A stretch of DNA of 64,000 nt from Acanthaster planci (Eukaryota; Echinodermata; Asteroidea; Valvatida; Acanthasteridae): assembly GCF_001949145.1 (NCBI RefSeq), contig NW_019091489.1, forward strand, positions 256,823-320,822. Reading direction: 5' to 3'. How positions within the stretch are numbered: position 1 is the stretch's first letter; each line of letters starts with the position of its first letter. Position numbers and translations under genes: made by a program. Below are positions 56,801-64,000 of this stretch, one piece after another. The notes beneath the pieces are model-generated. The model did not search any database. It saw only the letters and a program-made list of their open reading frames with translations, and was not told the origin of the DNA.

Positions 56801-59800
56801 TTTTTTATATCAAGAAATATGCCGTAATCTTCATTCAAACTTCCGTTTCAAAATTACTTTTAAATAAAAGCAACATGAATTTCCTCAATAATTCAGCGGA
56901 GCAGTGGATGAGGAATTGAACAAAACAGCGAGAAGGATGTTATCTGTAAGTACAAAAGCATTTCAAATCTAAGTTTTTTTTTTCATTCGAAAAAAGGGAA
57001 AGGTTGACAGGTGCATACAGTACAGTTATACAGCTGGCCAGTCAAATGTCACTTGTTGAAGTACTTATGCATTAAAACCCCAACAATGTGAACCTCAAGG
57101 GAATGAAGCTATACTAACAATTATATAATAAACTAACCACTTTATTGTGGTACCTTCGTGTGGCAAAATTTTTGTATAACTTTGTCTTGTTTACAAGGTG
57201 AAGTGCTGCACAAAGTCCTTTTTTTTCACTTGGGCTTTCCTATGTGTGGTCACATGACCTTTCCTTTTGAAGTTACATGGCAGCTGCAGCGTCAGCAATA
57301 GAGCGTGAAAGTTGACCCCTGATGGCGCGCTTCCGGAACCCTTGGAAAGGAAAAATAACGTGCAAAAATTTTAGAATTCGTAATATTTTTTCCTTCAGTT
57401 ACTTCTTAAAAAATCCAACTCAGAAAAAGGCTTTGGAAAATATTGCTAGTATATCGATTTATAGAAACTGAAAAATCACCTGACCTAAAAGAGAAACAAC
57501 CTGCCAAAAATTGACCTAGCACTTCCGAAAATGTGAAGTACATGAAGAACAGTGCAATGATGCAGTCTCCTACACAGATGGACATTTTACGGTTTGAAAT
57601 TTTATGGTAGTCAGTCGGTAAAAACCGAAATAAAAACAGTTCAAAGTATTTTACATAGTCTTATAATTTATAAGTAATAAACTGAAAGCAATATTCTCCT
57701 TCACCAATTACAAAAGATTCTTATCTTTTATTAACCCTTTGCAGACAACAACTGCGTGATGTCAACTCACCGGAATCTGGAACCCATCGACTGCAAGTAG
57801 GTACATCTTTGCAACGTTGTACAATCTCGTTTTCACGTAAGCACGGGCAGTGAAAACAAACGTGCATGAACATGGACACCTAGGTATGATATTGCCAGAA
57901 GTGAAAGGTCGTTAAGAGAATTCGTTTTTTACCTATCTCCATGTGACTTTTCCTACATATTACTTGAGGAAGAGAAAGGTAAAATTCCACCATGAGTGTT
58001 TCACGGTGTGGTTTCAGTAAGGAATTATTCTTCCAAAAATTAGTGAACGTGATAGGATGGCCTAACGTTAAATCCCCATAGGAGGACCCCACGAGGGTTC
58101 CGGAAGGTTGCTGTGTGACCTTTTACTTTCAGGCTTTATTGGACTGCCTGAAGGGGACTATAATTGGGCCCGTGTTAGCAATCAGGTTTATAGCTTCAGA
58201 AAGCCGTCTGTTGCTTGAAAGCAAGGATTCGTTGCAGTCGGTTTATACAACATACATACAACTTGTCTCTGTGAGAAAAGAAAATTCACAGTGATGACTC
58301 CTAACTTATGATACATTCAACACCATTTGAAGCATTTTGGTGGCGGTTTGTTGAATCAGAAACTTCAACATAAGTGCATATCATGGTGTTATGGAAGTAT
58401 TTTAGTACATAAAAACCTTTCACCTCCGTGACGTATGTACATGTAGCACTGATCTGGTCGCACGTGACGAGACCAGCGTTCACCATTTGTGCACGTGCAA
58501 TCCACGTGTATGTGGTCATGCAGCATCCAGGACATTTCCTTTCAGTGGATGCTGGTGCGTAGGTGGTTTGCAGTTCTGTCAGCTTTTCTGATGTTCCTCG
58601 TGAGAATTTTGTTCTGTTTCATATACCCCCAAAAAGACAATTTGCAAACTGAAGGCAACAATTTTGTTTGATAAAAAGGTACGAGAGATTAACTCCAATG
58701 TTTAGAACAACGTGCTGCTTGCTTCCTATGAACAAAAAAAGAGCCCTGTTTTGGGCACATGGTCCACCAGGGGTCGTGCCCAATGCTATTGTTATTAATG
58801 ATCTCTTTTCGGGGTACCCGGGTACTCGATGTTGACAAAAAACGGGTACCCGGTTCCAAAAATATCCAGAAATGCACACATCTAATTGGCACGCCCCTAA
58901 TCTTAAAAATCTTAAAGGCAAGGGGGCTTTGCATAATTGTTGCTGCAGATTGACAGCGTTTTGGCCATGGTTTTGCAAGGCTGTGTGCAGACCGCAGTCT
59001 GGAAGCAGAAAATCACTCATGCGATGGCAAGTTAATGAGGTATCCCACGAAGCTGCTCCAATGTCATGTTAATAACCTCATGAATTATGCAATACTTCGA
59101 TAACATTGGAACGGTCAGAACGCAGCCACCGCATTCACCGCATACAGGACGATCGGGAAGTGCTTGCGTGCATTGTGTTTCAGTTTTTAATAATGTACAT
59201 GTGTTTGCTGCAGGCGCAATGTCTTTTCTTGCTCTACAGAGCACAACGGTAATCATGCGGATATTGGGCGGTGATGCCCATAAATTTCTGTAATATTTTA
59301 TTTGGAATCTTGTTTTTGTACATGTTTTCAAAACTGGAATTCAAGTCCCTCAGTTGTGTGGCTTATTTTTCACTCGGGTTATATTTCGATACGTTCCAAA
59401 AATTACATGATGAAACAGCCGTGGCGTCGTGGCGAAACTTAAAATTTTTAGCAGTTCGTGCTAAAAATCAACCATGCCAACAGTTGCACAGAAGAGGTGC
59501 ACTTGGGAAACACGGGAATCACAGGAACAAAGTTATCAAGCAATGCAACAGTGGCGGGTCGGTAAAACAATTGGTAGTGGGGTAAAGCTGTCCACTCCTC
59601 CTACAAAGTGAACTGGGTTCTATGTAGGCCTATTTTGGTTTCATGTACTTGTATGTTTTGTTTAATATTTTTCCGCTTATTTTGTGGCTGCATATTTTAC
59701 TTTTTATATTTATTTTTGTTTGGGAGGGGATTTATTGCAAAGTTGGAGATTATACCAAAACTTTGACTTCGTTCCTTTTAAGGGGTTGTTCATAATTTTC

Positions 59801-60480
59801 AATGTCTTGGTTTCGACTTACGTGACAAAAATGTGGCTGGGCACAAAGGCGTACATATAGGCTGACTTGAAATTCAAAATTCACTTTCCATCAAAAAAAA
59901 GGGACTGACAAATTAAAAAATATTTTTATTCAACAAATACTTTCAACATAGTAAATAAACTCACCGCGGGCCGGTGATATGATTTTGTAACATCATGCGC
60001 CACGGAGCCTGTGAAGGAATCCGACGCACAAGTTTTTGAGCGGGTACCAATATGCATCAAGTTCTGTAACGCACAAACTAGCTCTAGGGCACCAACGTGT
60101 GGGATACGTACCAACGTAACCGAATTCTCTCCATCTACGTCAGATTAAATCCAATGCAATCAGCTCAAAACTTTCTTTGACATTTTTCGTTCTAGTCGTG
60201 ATTTTTAAATCATTAGTCATCACTCTGGTCACTTTATTTCTTTTGTGCAGTGTATCACGGGAGAGGAAACTATTATAGTTCATAATGACTTGTTGGAAAT
60301 GTAGGCTTTAATTGTAGCATAAGTTTTTTCCACGTGGTCGGTGACCGACAATGGAGCCTTTGTTAGTAAGTTTTATTGTCATGTAAAGTAGGTAGTAGAG
60401 CCAGGAAATCCTCCCTGAATAGGGATACAGAGGCTGAAACTTGATTCCAACAACAAAATCTTTTATTTCTTCTAAAAATT
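53878..60480. other. CEP104 intron, largely unique-looking
   Basis: Traces only: GATTC-rich GGAATCC/TGGATTCC sequence at 54925-55090 and a GGGTACCCGGG ... CGGGTACCCGG pair at 58815-58854 resemble hAT-type ends. Open stretches at 56111-56511, 58619-59020 and 59271-59585 show no recognisable domain. No other exon of CEP104 is required by phase. Confidence 0.4.
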
Positions 60481-60484
60481 CAAA

Positions 60485-60775
60485 AAGGGGCTAGTAACTA
60501 CAGTGCTAGAAAAAAAAAGACCACAACTGTGTGAAAATCAGATTTAAAAATATTCACCCAAAGACTTGAAAATCTGGCCAAAAGAATTCCAGAAGTAAAA
60601 CTTAAAATGTAGAAGCAATACGACCAAGACCAAAATTAACCTTAATAGACCAATCCTAGACCAAAGAAAACCACAAAAAAAAATTCAAGGTAAGGCTCAA
60701 CCAAACAAAAACAAGACCAATCCAAACTAAAAAAAAGAACCAACACAGCACCTAAGAAAAGTTACAGATCAATTC
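60485..60775. repeat. Strand-asymmetric A/C-rich low-complexity stretch
   Basis: About 290 bases are very rich in A with many AGACCAA or ACCAA words and little T or G, for example GACCAATCCAAACTAAAAAA. Such skew is unusual here. It may be a decayed tail or simple repeat. Confidence 0.6.
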
Positions 60776-61176
60776 AACTCGAGCGTTCACTACCAAGTCC
60801 ACCTGCAGGTCTGAGCTTTCAGGGCAGAACTTGGATGGTATAAAATAGGTGTGTTACTTCACTAACTGCCAACCTGCTTACTGAGACTGGGGCTCAAAGC
60901 ACGCCCACAGTGCCTGGTCCAGTTGCATGAGTCATCATCAAGTAAACAATTACACTGGGGGCACAACGCAACTTTAGGATGGGTAGACTAGGGGGTGCTA
61001 CTCCAGTACAGTGCATGGACTTTTGCATCAAGTACAAAGAAAGAAAAAAGTTAAATCCACCCCTGCTACAAAAGCAATAATTTTTTTATGATAGGCAATC
61101 AGTCAGTTATGTCTTGATGACCCGTTGACTGTACTTAAGCGTACTTAGGAGTTACTATGCACATGACCCCTATTAA

Positions 61177-61758
61177 CCACTTCATGCCGGGGCATTTTTC
61201 AGTGTTGATGATGCTGGGCCGGCATGACTATCATTTTTTCCATTTTCAAATTCCTTCAAAAATTCATCATTTCATTTAACGGTCATTTATAGCTACACCA
61301 AGTAATCTTTAGGCACTACTCTAAGTTGACAGGTGACCTTCATTGAGTATTTCAGCCAGGCCTGCAGCCTTGTAAACAAAGCCCAGATTGTGCGGTGTTT
61401 TATAACTGTCTTTTGTTCATGAACCTGGCTCAGTGCACTGCTGACCTCTTTTCAATAGGGGCCAGATTAGCGTGCAGCGGTGCTGTGTGGCTCATCGCTG
61501 CGGTGGTGGAGCGCTTTTGTCCCCGGTGGTAATACGCTCGCTCTCAATGCCCCAAACCCTGGTATACGGTTTCAAAAGAAGGCTGGATTATCACCACTTT
61601 TGAGAGTGAAAAATGTCCGTAATGCCCAGCAGCCTGGTCTTTTGTTCGGAGTACGGTCTTTTGTTACAGGGCCCTGTTTCCTTTGTCCGATTTCGGAGAC
61701 CCCGGCCACGCATATAAAACCATTCGTCTCCGATTCCTGAGTCCCCGGCAGGAAGTGG
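61177..61758. mobile_element. TTAA-target element copy 6 (best complete copy)
   Basis: Exact TTAA on both sides (61173-61176, 61759-61762). The left end CCACTTCATGCCGGGGCATT and right end CCCCGGCAGGAAGTGG form about 16-bp inverted termini. At 582 bp it has no transposase. TTAA target and inverted CCAC ends suggest the piggyBac superfamily. Confidence 0.87.
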
Positions 61759-61762
61759 TTAA

Positions 61763-62348
61763 CAGATGCACAATTTGCAATGTTACTTTTGGCAGTAAAA
61801 ATCAGAAACACTTCTGAGTGGCATCATGATTCTGAGATGGAATCGGAATCCATTCCGAGAATGCTGGATTCACCCAACACTACAGGCTACCATTGTGATC
61901 AGACAAGTGACAGTATCAAGCTTGTAACTACAACAACTGCTGATTTTGAATTTGCCTGATCACTGCTGCCCGTGCAGCTGTAGCCCATATGCCAGCAGTC
62001 TGTTTGATGGCTCTTTGTGTTGGCCATGCGACGATATTAGAACCCTTTGACTACACCACATGCCCATGGTTTTATAATTAACCCAATCACCACGATGGCC
62101 ATGATGAAAATATAGAAAGGATTTTTTGTATGGATTGCTTTTCATATTAAAAACAATTAGTATAGTCAATAAGTCAAATTTGCTTCAGTTAAAGTTACAA
62201 GTCATTTTTTTCTGAGAAAAGTCCAAAAACAAAAGAGCCACTTCACTGGATGTGAATACAAATGAGTCAGCAACACCACTGCCATCTACCTGTGCACATG
62301 CCTTGTAAGGATCAGAATCTTGGTACTTATCCTGTCTGATAAACTTAC
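61763..62348. other. CEP104 intron, a short repeat trace
   Basis: ATGGAATCGGAATCCATTCC to CACCCAACACTAC at 61839-61881 looks like the end of a hAT-type element. Nothing else seen. Confidence 0.4.
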
Positions 62349-62509
62349 TGTTTCAATGTTGGTAATGGTCTATCATCTACAGTTGTAGGAATAGAAATAT
62401 TTGCAGCAGTTTCTCCTGTAGTGGATGGACTTGACGTCCTGACGTGAGCTAGACGGTTTCTAGGAGACTCATTCTCCGGGGGAACCACTGCATTATTTTT
62501 TTCACCAGT
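62349..62509 (-). CDS. CEP104: CEP104 exon, linker before the TOG domain (first visible exon)
   Basis: This exon encodes 53 residues plus two bases of a split codon. The acceptor is TTTCAG just above 62509 and the donor is CA|GTAAGT at 62349. Most of the peptide is a Ser/Thr/Pro-rich linker, but its end, DDRPLPTLK, matches the DERPLPAIRK stretch that precedes the TOG domain in vertebrate CEP104. The donor leaves a phase-2 codon that the next exon at 53877 completes exactly. CEP104 is a centriole distal-end and cilium-tip protein that binds tubulin, EB1 and CP110. On family knowledge, the jelly-roll domain and first coiled coil should lie upstream, outside the window. The start codon is not here. 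Assignment rests on the short conserved end plus frame continuity, so it is a little weaker than for the TOG exons. Confidence 0.85.
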
Positions 62510-62839
62510 CTGAAATGAACATCACCACTCTTAATGTACATAAATTCACCAACATAAACTACACATACTTTTAGGCAATACATGCTCTAAAGCACGTTAT
62601 ACATTGAGATTCTAAGGAAAAACTTCATGTACTATGTTAATATGTGTGAGTTTTGAAACAATATGGAGATACATGTACATGTATATTAGCTTTCTTTTTA
62701 CCACTTTTCTAGAATTTCATGGGACAAGAGTGAGAAGTTTTACGAGGTCCAAGAGACAGCATATCAGTGGAAAACCAATTCTAGTTGTTTCACAGTTATC
62801 TACTCTGACCCCTACTAAAATTGGCCCATTCAAACCAAC

Positions 62840-63440
62840 TGATTTTTGAATTAGATTTAATTGGAATGAATTGGGTCAAATAGGCAATCAATTGGTTTCA
62901 GTTGGTATGTTTTCTCTCCAATTTGTTTTCCCCATCAATTGGAGATTTCAAATGGGACGCAGTTGGTTTCAATTGGCATATTTTCTTTGCTGTTTATTTT
63001 CCCCAATCAATTGGAATTTCAAATGGGAAATGGTTCCAATTGGTATGCTTTCTCTCTGTTGTCTTCCTCAATCAATAGGAATTTCAAATGGGGTGCAACT
63101 GGTTCCAACTGGTTTGCTTTCAGCTTGTTTCCCCCATCAAATGGATTTTTCAAATGGGATTCAATTAGTTTGAATTGGTATTGAAATGGTTTCTATTGGT
63201 TCTTTGGTTACATTTGGATTGTGAATTGGCATTCAAATGGTGTCAATTGGTTTGAAATAGTCCAAATTTACTATTCAAACCAAGAGAACCCAATTGGATT
63301 CCAATTGATTCCAAGCAAAAGCAATTGCTTTTGGAATTGGTTATTAAATTGGTAAGTGAATTGGATCCAATTGTTATGTGAATTGCAAATCCAATTGGTA
63401 TGCGAATTGATCCAATGGGTAAGTGAATTGGATCTGATGG
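62840..63440. repeat. 70-bp tandem array followed by CAATTGG-rich sequence
   Basis: Four units start GGTTTCAGTTGGTATGTTTT, GGTTTCAATTGGCATATTTT, GGTTCCAATTGGTATGCTTT and GGTTCCAACTGGTTTGCTTT between 62894 and 63165. Each ends CAAATGGG or similar. From 63170 to 63440 CAATTGG, its variants and complement repeat every 10-25 bases. A periodic open frame of 100 codons on the plus strand is a by-product. Confidence 0.85.
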
Positions 63441-64000
63441 GTAAGGCGTGAGGTCAAAATACAAACGCTTTTGAAAGCGTTCAACGCTTTATAAACGGTA
63501 AGCCTCACGGACGGTCAACATCGAACAGACGAACGCTACAGCGAGACTGGCCAAACCGTTGCGGTCGAGTACACCTTGCACTCTGCAGCTTCCAGTAAAC
63601 AATGGACAGCTCATCGCATTACGGCATCATAGACTTCTGCGGTCTGGTGGATTAGTCATAACAATAGCTCTTTACTTTGCAGCAACACAGGAGGATTTAG
63701 ATCGGCAGATTGTTTTAACTTCCTGATAAAACATGTGTATTGAGTAGTTGAGTTGCGCTGTTGGTTTCCAGACCCAGTCTTTTCAGGTCTCAATACCCTG
63801 TAATCTTGATATTTTGTCTCGGTATTGTGAGTAAAATACACACCTAACCGTATACCTGCAGAATCGAATGTACTAACTCGAAATAGTATTTACCTGAATC
63901 ATACACAACGTAGTGTTCTGATCGCCAACATGTAGTTACAGATAAAACCTCTCTTTTTTTTTCCCGTGTGCACAAGCTGGGACTCAGCATTGCGCACTCG
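63441..64000. other. CEP104 intron, nothing recognised
   Basis: GC content rises slightly at 63460-63620 and AAACGCTTTTGAAAGCGTT makes a short hairpin at 63462-63480. No exon matching upstream CEP104 was found. Confidence 0.4.

Noticed and set aside
62871-63184. Open plus-strand frames of 81-100 codons with repeating NWxFxMG-like phrases
   Set aside because: They are the translation of a 70-bp DNA tandem repeat, with periodic residues in more than one frame; not a gene.

Overview
This is animal nuclear DNA, most likely from a marine invertebrate. The supporting signs are a spliced gene with GT-AG introns of 0.5-18 kb, introns full of decayed transposons, AT-rich non-coding sequence sprinkled with short palindromes of the ACATGTACATGT type, and two N-filled assembly gaps (27997-28054 and 51678-52049). 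I cannot fix the phylum; the ACATGTAC habit and the transposon mix (DIRS, CR1, Tc1, TTAA-target elements, tRNA-SINE) fit amphioxus, hemichordate, echinoderm or mollusc genomes.

One host gene is supported and it runs through the whole window on the minus strand: the orthologue of CEP104 (centrosomal protein of 104 kDa, a cilium-tip and distal-centriole protein). Nine internal exons are visible (in transcript order 62349-62509, 53700-53877, 52994-53161, 43739-43873, 41698-41888, 30224-30461, 24535-24648, 19085-19139, 525-706). All have AG/GT borders, all eight junctions keep frame, and the exons total 1422 bases, which is 474 codons. They cover the linker before the TOG domain, the whole TOG domain, the coiled coil and the first C-terminal zinc finger. 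The N-terminal jelly-roll exons lie beyond 64000 and the last zinc-finger exons lie before base 1.

Everything else sits in CEP104 introns. From 1.6 to 12 kb there are two DIRS-type tyrosine-recombinase retrotransposons in minus orientation, with a Penelope-type hammerhead ribozyme motif between them near 5.8 kb. A dead Tc1 transposon invaded by SINE pieces follows (12.1-13.4 kb), then a 170-bp MITE, degenerate tandem repeats (15.2-16.6 kb) and an unclassified repeat. Around 20.8 kb there is a second type of MITE. A 5'-truncated, mutated CR1-like retrotransposon occupies 25.5-27.9 kb on the plus strand. From 31.4 to 32.2 kb there is a complete non-autonomous Mutator-like element with a perfect 9-bp target duplication. 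A third DIRS copy (34.9-39.8 kb) carries nested insertions; a fourth, lacking one end, is at 47.6-51.5 kb. Six copies of a roughly 0.5-0.6 kb TTAA-target element lie at 35.1, 35.6, 41.0, 42.3, 51.6 and 61.2 kb. A foldback pair of hammerhead-like motifs is at 40.5 kb, a direct/inverted array of about 28-bp units at 45.5-47.2 kb, and a 70-bp tandem array rich in CAATTGG at 62.9-63.4 kb.

No prokaryotic features, CRISPR arrays, viral genes, true tRNA genes or rRNA genes were found. The most interesting signals are the ribozyme motifs, the internal complementary regions that support DIRS replication by a circular intermediate, and the amount of nested mobile DNA inside one ciliary gene.
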